This document shows positions 1 to 7,021 of a stretch of 36,558 nt of DNA, in pieces. The notes under the pieces were generated by a model, which was not told the DNA's origin, ran no database searches, and saw only the letters and a list, made by a program, of their open reading frames with translations. A program made the position numbers and the translations under genes. The stretch lies in the NCBI GenBank assembly GCA_947178475.1, contig CAMWYM010000017.1, positions 1 through 36,558 of the forward strand. The letters are read 5' to 3'. This DNA is from an uncultured Clostridium sp. GTDB taxonomy: Bacteria > Bacillota > Clostridia > Lachnospirales > Lachnospiraceae. The first letter of the stretch is position 1. Each line of letters starts with the position of its first letter.

Positions 1-354
1 GCGTTGGCGGAGAAGTTAAAGGTAAGCAGGCAGGCGATTTCAAAATGGGAGCTGGGCTCTACTCTGCCGGAAACGGAAAAGGTAATAATTATTAGTGAGT
101 TTTTTAACGTGTCTATAGATTATTTGTTGAAGGATAATATTCAGTTGAGTAACAGTGAAAGTCTGGACAGGATTGTATTAAAGTTTTTGGGCTCGGCCCA
201 TGACATGGATGATATATCCAGAGAATTAGTGGAAATTATGAGGGACGGCATAATTGATGACAGTGAAAAGATACGGATGGATGCAATTATGGATACGCTG
301 GATGCCATCGTTGGTATTATTGATGAGATAAAGCAAAAAATAAATATGAGATAA
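1..354 (+). CDS. XRE-family helix-turn-helix regulator, 5' end outside the window
   Basis: The reading frame is open from the first base, so the true start lies upstream. The visible N-terminus (AEKLKVSRQAISKWELG) is the recognition-helix half of a Cro/C1-type HTH, followed by the usual continuation in which the cell builds a second helical layer (PETEKVIIISEFFNVSIDYLL). The remaining 70 or so residues are an acidic helical tail without a recognisable sensor domain. The protein is probably a cytoplasmic DNA-binding repressor of the common Firmicutes XRE type. The target is unknown. A TTG at position 4 could be read as a start, but it would cut the HTH in half and has no visible ribosome site, so I treat it as internal. 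Confidence 0.85.
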   Translation, partial: ALAEKLKVSRQAISKWELGSTLPETEKVIIISEFFNVSIDYLLKDNIQLSNSESLDRIVLKFLGSAHDMDDISRELVEIMRDGIIDDSEKIRMDAIMDTLDAIVGIIDEIKQKINMR

Positions 355-410
355 TGTCACCAACGTCAAGGTTGATGATCTGTGCGAGCATCAGCAAGCT
401 TCATTTTTTA

Positions 411-454
411 GATCAAATAGGCAATTACCGGTTGCGGTAATTGCCTATTTGGTT
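411..454 (+). terminator. Perfect 16-bp hairpin after the regulator gene
   Basis: Positions 414-429 and 436-451 are exact reverse complements around a 6-base loop, and wobble and A-T pairs extend the stem outward. It lies 60 bases after the regulator's stop. The expected run of T is lacking (GGTTTGG follows), so it may be a weak terminator, an mRNA-stabilising structure or a remnant palindrome. The rest of the 355-609 gap shows one weaker imperfect hairpin (about 487-532) and nothing coding. Confidence 0.45.
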
Positions 455-609
455 TGGTAGAAAAGGGGAAAAATATCTGCTATTTTAAATAAAGAAAAGG
501 ACACCCTCTATTGCTTTAAAATAGGAGTGTTACAAGCATCAGGCTGTGTCAGTGCTGCTTTCGCAGCCGGATGCTCTATAAAAAATAAGCAGCACAGAAA
601 GAGGTAAGT

Positions 610-1767
610 ATGGAAAAACAAATTCAAAAGCAAACCAATCAACTTTTCACTTCTGCAGCATTACTGTTTATCATGGTATTAGCATTCACTGTTTTTGCCA
701 CTCCCTTGACAGTAAATGCACAGGCGTATGAACAGGTTTCTGTCAACAAGGTGGAGGATATCACCACTGATTTTAGCGGTGTGGGTTATTCAGTAAATAA
801 AAGTCTTGACTTCTCTGCCAAAACAGGACCCTTTATCGATACCTACTATTATCAGTTTACACTGGATTCCCCAAGCTATATCATGCTGAGGGAGTGTGCG
901 AATTGCTGGAAATATAATTTTAATGGGAACATCAGATACTATATAAGCAGTTCCAATGTGTTTACAACGGAATATATAATTGAAGAATGGGCAGAGGGAA
1001 GTGTGGCGAGTTATGCCAGTCTGTATGAAGCAGGTACTTATAATGTGAAGGTGGAATTAGAATTTACGGAGCGTGATTTAGGATATTTTGGTATTTCCCC
1101 CTATTACGCCTTTTCCATTTTTGCCCAGCCGGTAGCAAGGACGGGAATGACAGATGGAAACTCATTGTCAGCAGCGATTCCTTTATCAAAAGGCAAGCCG
1201 GCAAACGGTGCGCTATCCAAACAAGACAGAAAACAGTATTTTACGTTTAAGCAGGGAAGTAACGGAGCGTTTTCAACAGATGTTGTAATAGCGGCCCCGA
1301 TTAACTGGGAGGGACTGCCCAATGTCTCTGTCGGGCTCTATAAGGAAACAGGTGCTAAAATTGAAGAGACAAGACTGACTTTGGGAGATAATAGTGGTAC
1401 ACTTTCCGTGAAAAAACTTCCGAAGGGGAACTATTATATTTTGGTTTCCACATCGGATGAGGTACGGGATAGGAAAAATGTATGTACCGTGACACTGAAT
1501 GCATCCTACAAAACGGTGGGGAAATTATCTGCACCAAAGCTTAAATCCTATAAAGCGGGTTCCAAGAAAATTACAGGCACAGCGGTAAAGGGTGCTAAGA
1601 TAACGGTGAAGGTTGGCAAAAAAACATATACGGCAACGGCTAAAAACGGAAAGTTTACCGTTAAGTTGAAGAGCAAATTAAAGAAAGGGACAACCATCAA
1701 GATAAAGGCGACCAAATCCGGTTACACGGCAAGTAAAACGGTAACTTATAAGGTTAAAAAATCCTAG
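610..1767 (+). CDS. Secreted beta-rich surface protein with C-terminal bacterial Ig-like domain
   Basis: Residues 1-37 are a Sec signal peptide with basic start, hydrophobic core LLFIMVLAFTVFA and a cleavage site after VNA. About residues 190-300 look like a PPC-type beta sandwich (the segment DRKQYFTFKQGSNGAF and the repeated aromatic/glycine spacing). From about residue 305 to the end there is a Lys/Thr-rich bacterial Ig-like repeat (SYKAGSKKITGTAVKGAKI and onward) of the Big_6 kind, common in cell-surface proteins of gut Clostridia. There is no sortase signal, lipobox or second membrane segment, so it is probably released or held by charge to the wall. GAGGTAAGT precedes the ATG. I do not recognise an enzyme, and the function is unknown. 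Confidence 0.75.
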   Translation: MEKQIQKQTNQLFTSAALLFIMVLAFTVFATPLTVNAQAYEQVSVNKVEDITTDFSGVGYSVNKSLDFSAKTGPFIDTYYYQFTLDSPSYIMLRECANCWKYNFNGNIRYYISSSNVFTTEYIIEEWAEGSVASYASLYEAGTYNVKVELEFTERDLGYFGISPYYAFSIFAQPVARTGMTDGNSLSAAIPLSKGKPANGALSKQDRKQYFTFKQGSNGAFSTDVVIAAPINWEGLPNVSVGLYKETGAKIEETRLTLGDNSGTLSVKKLPKGNYYILVSTSDEVRDRKNVCTVTLNASYKTVGKLSAPKLKSYKAGSKKITGTAVKGAKITVKVGKKTYTATAKNGKFTVKLKSKLKKGTTIKIKATKSGYTASKTVTYKVKKS

Positions 1768-1867
1768 CAGGGGCAAATAATAAAAAAGGAGCAAAAAGAT
1801 GCCTTGTTTTTTCAGTCATTAGAGGTTAAAATAGATTCAGAACTAATATTTCTGAAGGGAGAGTAGG

Positions 1868-2800
1868 ATGATGAAAGGGCTAATGACAAGAAAAGCAATG
1901 CCTGTAGGGAAAATACTGATAATGCTGCTGCTGTTAGGAGCGGTGACTTTGGCACCGTCAGTGTCTGCAGAGGCAAAATGGGTAAAAACAGGTAAATATT
2001 ATCGCTATACTACTAACGCTGAAGGAACGGAATATTACCGGAATCAGTGGGTGAAGATTGATGGCAGATACTATTACTTTAATAAAAAGGGCTATCGCAA
2101 AACAGGGTGGCTCACCTATAATGGGAAAAAATATTATCTCGATAAGAACGGTATCCGGGTTACGGGAATGAAAACCATCAAGAACAAAAAGTACTATTTT
2201 ACGAAAAAAGGGGTAATGGTTACCGGCTGGCTCAAGTATCGGAATAATTACTATTATGCTAATTCAAAAGGTGTATTGCAGACCGGATTAAGGGCTATTG
2301 GCAATTATGTGTACTATTTTGACTCAGATGGTGTGCGGGTGACGAATGTCCATATTTCATTCGGTAATATGGCATATTACTTTTCAAATAATGGAACATT
2401 GCAGTATACCGGATCGGAAGAGGAAAAAGCAGTTAAGTATATCAATGTGAGAAGAATGTTGAAGCGTCTCGATCCATTAACCTATTATTCTGATTCTAAT
2501 CTGGCTTATGCGGCATCGAGACGGGCATGGGAATTGAGTATGCAGACCTCACATACCCGACCGGGTGGTGCAAATTATAGTACAGTGCTGACTAACGATT
2601 ATCCGATGTCTGTATATTGGAGTGGTGAATGTATTCTCTGGGGTGGAAGACGAAGCGGAACAGAAACGGCAGCTAATTGGTTGGCCAATAGCAATGCGAA
2701 TGTTTTGCTGCAAAATGGTGCAAATGGTATCGGCGTTGCTGCTTATACCGATGCCAGTGGTCATCAGTACTGGGTTGCGATTGTTGTACAGACAAAATAA
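1868..2800 (+). CDS. Exported protein with choline/glucan-binding-type repeats and a CAP-like domain
   Basis: A signal peptide (cleavage probably after SVSA, residue 34) is followed by about six aromatic repeats between residues 50 and 182 with the pattern W-x-K-I-x-G-x-Y-Y-Y-F-x-x-x-G-x-x-x-T-G. This is the cell-wall/choline/glucan-binding repeat family (CW_binding). Residues 188-310 resemble a CAP/SCP domain: the SHTRPGG element, an SGE element where the GEN motif is expected, a W and the terminal GVAAYTDASGHQYWVAIV strands. The canonical H before the last strands (usually PGHRANIL) is replaced by NANVLLQ, so the family's second His is missing. It probably binds wall polymers through the repeats. 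An in-frame ATG at 1871 is an equally possible start behind GGGAGAGTAGG. Confidence 0.8.
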   Translation: MMKGLMTRKAMPVGKILIMLLLLGAVTLAPSVSAEAKWVKTGKYYRYTTNAEGTEYYRNQWVKIDGRYYYFNKKGYRKTGWLTYNGKKYYLDKNGIRVTGMKTIKNKKYYFTKKGVMVTGWLKYRNNYYYANSKGVLQTGLRAIGNYVYYFDSDGVRVTNVHISFGNMAYYFSNNGTLQYTGSEEEKAVKYINVRRMLKRLDPLTYYSDSNLAYAASRRAWELSMQTSHTRPGGANYSTVLTNDYPMSVYWSGECILWGGRRSGTETAANWLANSNANVLLQNGANGIGVAAYTDASGHQYWVAIVVQTK

Positions 2801-2801
2801 A

Positions 2802-2844
2802 AATAAGGGAATTTCTCCAAGCGGAGAGATTCCCTTATTCTTTT
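2802..2844. terminator. Bidirectional intrinsic terminator between the CAP protein and aroC
   Basis: The 17-base arms 2802-2818 and 2823-2839 pair with a single wobble around a 4-base loop. CTTTT follows on the plus strand and TTTATTTTG follows on the minus strand. It sits between two converging genes, 1 base after one stop and 12 bases from the other, so it can end both transcripts. Confidence 0.85.
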
Positions 2845-2855
2845 GCGGATTTTTC

Positions 2856-3959
2856 TCATCGGTAAAAATTCTGAATACCCTTCAATGTAGCGGTCATATT
2901 TAGCAGTAATGCATCTAAAATGGTAAGTGCCGACATGGCTTCTACCACGACAACGGCTCTCGGAACGACAATAGGGTCGTGGCGTCCCTTAATAGAAATA
3001 TCAATATTCTCGTTGTTTTTGTTGACGGTGTGCTGGGTTTTCAGAATAGATGGGGTGGGCTTGAAGGTTGCCCGCAGGCGTATCTCAGAACCGTCACTGA
3101 TACCGCCGAGTATGCCTCCGGCATGATTGGAGGATTTGACAACGGTAGTGCCGTCTTCATCCATAACAAAACCATCGTTATTCTCAGAACCTAATAAAGT
3201 GGCTGCTTTTTTTCCTTCACCTATCTCTACGCATTTGACGGCACCGATAGACATAACGGCTTTTGCAAGATTGGCATCGAGTTTTTCAAATACAGTATCT
3301 CCCAGTCCTGCCGGAATGCCATTGATTCTGGCCTCTACACAGCCGCCCACAGAATTGTGTTCCTTTGTCATTTGAACAATATAATCACCGGCTTTAGCAG
3401 CAGCTTCGGCATCCGGCATATAGAGCTTGTTGTTGAGAATCTCCTGTTCGTCAAAACGGGCTTCGTCAATCTCTATATTTCCGATGGAGCGGGTAAAGGT
3501 GGTAAAGGTTATTCCCAGCAGATTCAAAATTTTAACGGCAATGGCACCAGCTGCTACTCTGGCAATTGTTTCACGGGCAGAAGAGCGTCCGCCACCCCGG
3601 TAATCACGAAAACCATACTTGGCATCAAAGGTATAATCTGCATGCCCCGGACGATAGTACGAGGCGATTTCACTGTAATCGGAAGAACGCTGTGTTTTGT
3701 TGTAAACAATCATGGAAATCGGTGTTCCTGTGGTTTTGCCCTCAAATGTACCAGATAGGATTTCTACGGTATCATCCTCATTTCTGGGGGTTGAATAAAT
3801 AGACTGACCAGGTTTTCTGCGGTTTAGAAAGGGTTGGATATCCTCCTCGGAAAGAGGAAGTCCTGCCGGGCAGCCGTCAATGACAACACCCACTGCTTTG
3901 CCGTGGGACTCTCCCCAAGTTGATATTCTGAAAATAGTTCCCAATGTTGATCCTGCCAT
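2856..3959 (-). CDS. aroC: Chorismate synthase
   Basis: Last enzyme of the shikimate pathway: it converts 5-enolpyruvylshikimate 3-phosphate to chorismate using reduced FMN. All family signatures are present: GESHGKAVGVVIDGCPAG near the N-terminus, YRGGGRSSARETIARVAAGA (flavin/phosphate site), and HAGGILGGISDGSEIRLRA followed by GRHDPIVVPRAV. A longer frame begins at 3998, but I choose the ATG at 3959: it is preceded by AAGGAGG at the right distance and gives 367 residues beginning MAGSTLGTIFRISTWG, the usual length and N-terminus. It is a single gene on the minus strand, with no other shikimate gene nearby in the window. Confidence 0.97.
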   Translation of the reverse strand: MAGSTLGTIFRISTWGESHGKAVGVVIDGCPAGLPLSEEDIQPFLNRRKPGQSIYSTPRNEDDTVEILSGTFEGKTTGTPISMIVYNKTQRSSDYSEIASYYRPGHADYTFDAKYGFRDYRGGGRSSARETIARVAAGAIAVKILNLLGITFTTFTRSIGNIEIDEARFDEQEILNNKLYMPDAEAAAKAGDYIVQMTKEHNSVGGCVEARINGIPAGLGDTVFEKLDANLAKAVMSIGAVKCVEIGEGKKAATLLGSENNDGFVMDEDGTTVVKSSNHAGGILGGISDGSEIRLRATFKPTPSILKTQHTVNKNNENIDISIKGRHDPIVVPRAVVVVEAMSALTILDALLLNMTATLKGIQNFYR

Positions 3960-4001
3960 ATTGTCCTCCTTATATAGCATATTCTTAGGTGATCGCATTA
4001 C

Positions 4002-4046
4002 TTATATCACATAAGGAGCCTTACAACTGCTTAAGTATATTTTCAA
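4002..4046 (-). CDS. Possible 14-residue leader peptide upstream of aroC
   Basis: Reading the minus strand, a perfect AGGAGG (4060-4055) is followed after 8 bases by TTG and a 14-codon frame, MKIYLSSCKAPYVI, ending 42 bases before the aroC start. The site is as strong as any in the window, yet no longer frame uses it. It could be a translated leader peptide, a coupling device or chance. No terminator/antiterminator pair is obvious around it. Tyr appears twice and there is a single Cys. Translation is inferred only from the ribosome site. Confidence 0.3.
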   Translation of the reverse strand: MKIYLSSCKAPYVI

Positions 4047-4107
4047 TGTAAGTACCTCCTGCTTATTGTCTATCATAACAGATTAGGAGAAAAAAGAAAA
4101 GTTTGGG

Positions 4108-4181
4108 TTTGACGGAATAACAACATAAATATAATCATTTTATAAAAGGTTATTTACAAAAACGATTTTCTGTGGTAGGAT
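4108..4181 (+). promoter_or_regulatory. Two candidate sigma-A promoters for rpsO
   Basis: The first candidate is TTTGAC (4108-4113), a 16-base spacer and a perfect TATAAT (4130-4135). The second, with ideal 17-base spacing, is TTTACA (4153-4158) and TAGGAT (4176-4181), which would start RNA near 4188. Together with the aroC upstream region these account for the 315-base stretch 3960-4274, which has no long gene. Confidence 0.55.
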
Positions 4182-4187
4182 AAGCCA

Positions 4188-4262
4188 GTATGAATTTAGA
4201 AACCATTACTCGGATTAAGGTACTCCAGCCTTTTTCTCTGTAAGTGGCGATTATATGTTAAG
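4188..4262 (+). promoter_or_regulatory. Candidate structured rpsO leader
   Basis: Downstream of the second promoter, CCATTAC (4203-4209) can pair with GTAAGTGG (4240-4247), allowing one G-U pair and a bulge. AAGG (4217-4220) can pair with CCTT (4229-4232) inside it. In several bacteria S15 represses its own mRNA by binding such a leader. Whether this one does so is inference from position and foldability only. Confidence 0.35.
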
Positions 4263-4274
4263 GAGGATGTTGTT

Positions 4275-4541
4275 ATGGTAACAGCAGAACAGAAGAAAGA
4301 GATTATTGAAAAGTATGGACGCGGAACAAATGATACCGGTTCACCGGAGGTACAGATTGCGTTATTGACCGCAAGAATTCTGGATTTACAGAATCATTTT
4401 GAAATGCATCCAAAGGATCATCATTCAAGAAGAGGTCTTCTTAAGCTGGTTGGACAGAGAAGAAATTTACTGGCTTACTTAAAGAAGAAGGATATCGAGC
4501 GTTACAGAACTCTCATTGCAAGTCTGGGATTGCGTAAATAG
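4275..4541 (+). CDS. rpsO: 30S ribosomal protein S15
   Basis: The 88-residue frame matches S15 in full length and in its conserved blocks: [19 protein letters not shown], the [19 protein letters not shown] loop that contacts 16S rRNA helix 22, and the end [13 protein letters not shown]15 is an early-binding protein of the small-subunit platform. AAGGAGG lies 8 bases before the ATG. The order rpsO-pnp is conserved widely in bacteria, and here a hairpin terminator/attenuator and a separate promoter lie between the two. Confidence 0.98.
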   Translation: MVTAEQKKEIIEKYGRGTNDTGSPEVQIALLTARILDLQNHFEMHPKDHHSRRGLLKLVGQRRNLLAYLKKKDIERYRTLIASLGLRK

Positions 4542-4563
4542 TTACTAACAAAAATGCTTTCTA

Positions 4564-4599
4564 AAGGTGGCTGTGAACAGAAATGTTCGCAGCCATTTT
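4564..4599 (+). terminator. Hairpin terminator/attenuator after rpsO
   Basis: Arms 4564-4578 and 4585-4599 pair over about 15 positions including three G-U pairs, with a 6-base loop, ending in a short T run (ATTTTA). It probably separates most rpsO transcripts from pnp. Confidence 0.7.
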
Positions 4600-4625
4600 A
4601 AGTGTAAGAGGGATAAGAAAAACCT

Positions 4626-4654
4626 TTGCAACACATCTCTTTGTATGTTATACT
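4626..4654 (+). promoter_or_regulatory. Sigma-A-type promoter for pnp
   Basis: TTGCAA (4626-4631) and TATACT (4649-4654) are separated by exactly 17 bases, placing the start of RNA near 4661. This directly precedes the foldable leader of pnp. Confidence 0.65.
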
Positions 4655-4660
4655 TATATA

Positions 4661-4787
4661 GATTGCGATAAGGCGGAGCCGAGACTTCTGACGTGATGGC
4701 AGATAGTAAAGGGTAATTGCAGATTCTGGTGTCAGGTCAGTTGTTTCGGTGCCTTACCTCAAAAATATATGATAAGGAGAACAGATT
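4661..4787 (+). promoter_or_regulatory. Structured 5' leader of pnp
   Basis: The 127-base leader folds by eye into one long coaxial arm. TAAGGC (4669-4674) pairs with GCCTTA (4751-4756), CCGAGAC (4679-4685) with GTTTCGG (4743-4749), CTGAC (4688-4692) with GTCAG (4736-4740), and CAGA (4700-4703) with TCTG (4725-4728). The ribosome site (AAGGAG, 4774-4779) stays outside the fold. In E. coli, pnp controls itself through RNase III cleavage of a leader stem. A comparable role here is inference. Confidence 0.5.
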
Positions 4788-6881
4788 ATGTACAAGAAGT
4801 ATGAAATGGAGCTTGCCGGTAGAACGTTAAGAGTAGATATCGGACGAGTTGCAGCACAGGCGAACGGTGCAGCATTTATGCATTATGGTGATACTGTTGT
4901 TTTGTCAACGGCTACGGCATCGGATAAGCCGAGAGAGGGAATCGATTTCTTCCCGCTTTCTGTAGAGTATGAGGAGAAGCTGTATTCTGTAGGTAAAATC
5001 CCTGGCGGATTTAATAAGAGAGAGGGAAAAGCCAGTGAGAATGCAATTTTGACTTCCCGTGTCATTGACCGTCCAATGAGACCGTTATTCCCTAAGGATT
5101 ACCGCAATGACGTTACCCTTAATAATCTGGTTATGTCTGTTGACCCGGAATGTTCACCAGAGCTGACAGCGATGCTTGGTTCTGCCATTGCAACGGCGAT
5201 TTCAGATATTCCTTTTGACGGTCCCTGTGCAACAACTCAGGTGGGAATGATTGACGGTGAATTTGTATTTAACCCAAATGAGGCACAAAATGATATTTCC
5301 GATTTGAAGCTTACCGTTGCTTCTACTGCCGAGAAGGTTATCATGATTGAAGCAGGTGCCAATGAGGTTCCGGAGGATAAAATGATTGAGGCAATTTATG
5401 CTGCTCATGAAATCAACCAGCAGGTAATTGCTTTCATTAACAAGATTGTCGAGGAGTGCGGAAAGCCGAAGCATTCTTATACCAGCTGTGCGGTTCCTGA
5501 GGAACTGTTTGCGGCTATCAAAGAAATTGTTCCGCCTGCAGAAATGGAAAAGGCAGTGTTTACTGATGAGAAGCAGGTAAGAGAAGAGAATATCCGTCAG
5601 ATTACTGAGAAGCTGGAGGAGGCATTTGCCGAGAATGAGGAATGGCTGGCAGTATTGGGTGAGGCTATTTATCAGTATCAGAAGAAGACTGTTCGCAAAA
5701 TGATTTTGGTTGACCATAAGAGACCAGATGGTCGTGAGATTACACAGATTCGTCCGCTGGCATCCGAAGTGGATATTATTCCGAGAGTGCATGGCTCTGC
5801 TATGTTTACCCGTGGACAGACACAGATTTGTAATGTAACCACGTTGGCACCTCTTTCAGAGGCACAGCGGATTGATGGTCTCAATCTGTTGGAAACCAAT
5901 AAAAGATATATGCACCAGTATAATTTCCCGTCCTATTCCGTAGGAGAGACGAAGCCTTCCCGCGGACCCGGACGACGTGAGATCGGACATGGTGCATTGG
6001 CTGAACGTGCATTGATTCCGGTGCTTCCTACTGTGGAAGAATTCCCGTATGCAATCAGAAGTGTATCGGAGACATTTGAATCTAACGGTTCTACTTCTAT
6101 GGCTTCTACCTGTGCATCTTGTATGTCCCTGATGGCAGCTGGTGTGCCAATTAAGAAAATGGTGGCAGGTATTTCTTGTGGTCTGGTGACTGGTGATACG
6201 GATGATGACTATATTGTGTTGACTGATATTCAGGGATTAGAGGATTTCTTTGGTGATATGGATTTCAAGGTGACCGGTACTACAGAAGGTATTACAGCTA
6301 TCCAGATGGATATCAAAATACATGGTTTGACCAGACCCATTGTTGAGGAGGCAATTCGCAGGACAAGAGAGGCAAGATTATATATTATGGACGAGGTTAT
6401 GTCAAAGGCAATTGCAGAACCACGTAAGAGCGTTGCGCCTTTGGCACCGAAGATTTGTCAGTTGAAGGTTGATCCGGAGAAAATCGGTGAGATTATCGGA
6501 CAGCGTGGTAAGACCATTAATGCAATCATTGAGGAGACAGGGGTTAAGATTGATATTGATGATGATGGAAATGTTGCCGTGTGTGGAGTTGATCAGGCAG
6601 GCATTGACCAGGCGCTTAAGATCATTCACTCTATTGTTGACCCGATTGAGGTTGGCAAGATTTATGAAGGAAAGGTTGTCCGCATTATGAACTTTGGAGC
6701 GTTTGTGGAACTGTCGCCGAATAAGGATGGACTGATTCACATTTCCAAGCTTTCCAAGGCCAGAGTTGCCAAGGTAGAGGATGTTGTCAACATCGGTGAT
6801 GTGGTAAACGTTAAGGTTCTCGAGGTTGACCGTATGGGCAAAATCAGCTTAAGCTTAAAGGATGCTGTAGAAGAACAGTAA
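4788..6881 (+). CDS. pnp: Polyribonucleotide nucleotidyltransferase (PNPase)
   Basis: Phosphorolytic 3'-5' exoribonuclease of mRNA turnover, working as a cytoplasmic trimer. The 697 residues hold the complete family plan: first RNase PH-like domain (FFPLSVEYEEKLYSVGKIPG), an all-helical linker, second RNase PH-like domain (GRREIGHGALAERALIPVLP, ESNGSTSMASTCASCMSLM, the metal-binding Asp residues of GDMDFKVTG and IQMDIKIHGL), a KH domain around 555-615 (IGEIIGQRGKTINAIIEETG) and an S1 domain from about 620 (GKIYEGKVVRIMNFGAFVEL). Length and motifs are normal and nothing is missing. It follows rpsO in the conserved order but has its own promoter and structured leader. ATAAGGAG precedes the ATG. 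Confidence 0.98.
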   Translation: MYKKYEMELAGRTLRVDIGRVAAQANGAAFMHYGDTVVLSTATASDKPREGIDFFPLSVEYEEKLYSVGKIPGGFNKREGKASENAILTSRVIDRPMRPLFPKDYRNDVTLNNLVMSVDPECSPELTAMLGSAIATAISDIPFDGPCATTQVGMIDGEFVFNPNEAQNDISDLKLTVASTAEKVIMIEAGANEVPEDKMIEAIYAAHEINQQVIAFINKIVEECGKPKHSYTSCAVPEELFAAIKEIVPPAEMEKAVFTDEKQVREENIRQITEKLEEAFAENEEWLAVLGEAIYQYQKKTVRKMILVDHKRPDGREITQIRPLASEVDIIPRVHGSAMFTRGQTQICNVTTLAPLSEAQRIDGLNLLETNKRYMHQYNFPSYSVGETKPSRGPGRREIGHGALAERALIPVLPTVEEFPYAIRSVSETFESNGSTSMASTCASCMSLMAAGVPIKKMVAGISCGLVTGDTDDDYIVLTDIQGLEDFFGDMDFKVTGTTEGITAIQMDIKIHGLTRPIVEEAIRRTREARLYIMDEVMSKAIAEPRKSVAPLAPKICQLKVDPEKIGEIIGQRGKTINAIIEETGVKIDIDDDGNVAVCGVDQAGIDQALKIIHSIVDPIEVGKIYEGKVVRIMNFGAFVELSPNKDGLIHISKLSKARVAKVEDVVNIGDVVNVKVLEVDRMGKISLSLKDAVEEQ

Positions 6882-6899
6882 GAAAGGCATTAGAAAGTG

Positions 6900-6930
6900 A
6901 AAAGGGACTTCCGGAAGAAGTCCCTTTTGT
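6900..6930 (+). terminator. Intrinsic terminator after pnp
   Basis: The perfect 11-base arms 6900-6910 and 6918-6928 surround a 7-base loop and end in TTTTGT, 19 bases after the pnp stop. Confidence 0.85.
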
Positions 6931-7021
6931 GCAGGCACTACTTTGTATGGCTGTCTGCTGATATAAGGTTTCTGGAGAGGAACGGTAAATAATACTACGA
7001 TTTAAAGATAAGGAGAAGACT

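Noticed and set aside
3357..3802. Frames of 78-133 residues on the plus strand opposite aroC
   Set aside because: They lie wholly antisense to a clearly recognised chorismate synthase and have no ribosome site or family likeness.
5202..5792. 196-residue minus-strand frame inside pnp
   Set aside because: Antisense shadow of a complete and conserved gene, with no supporting start site.
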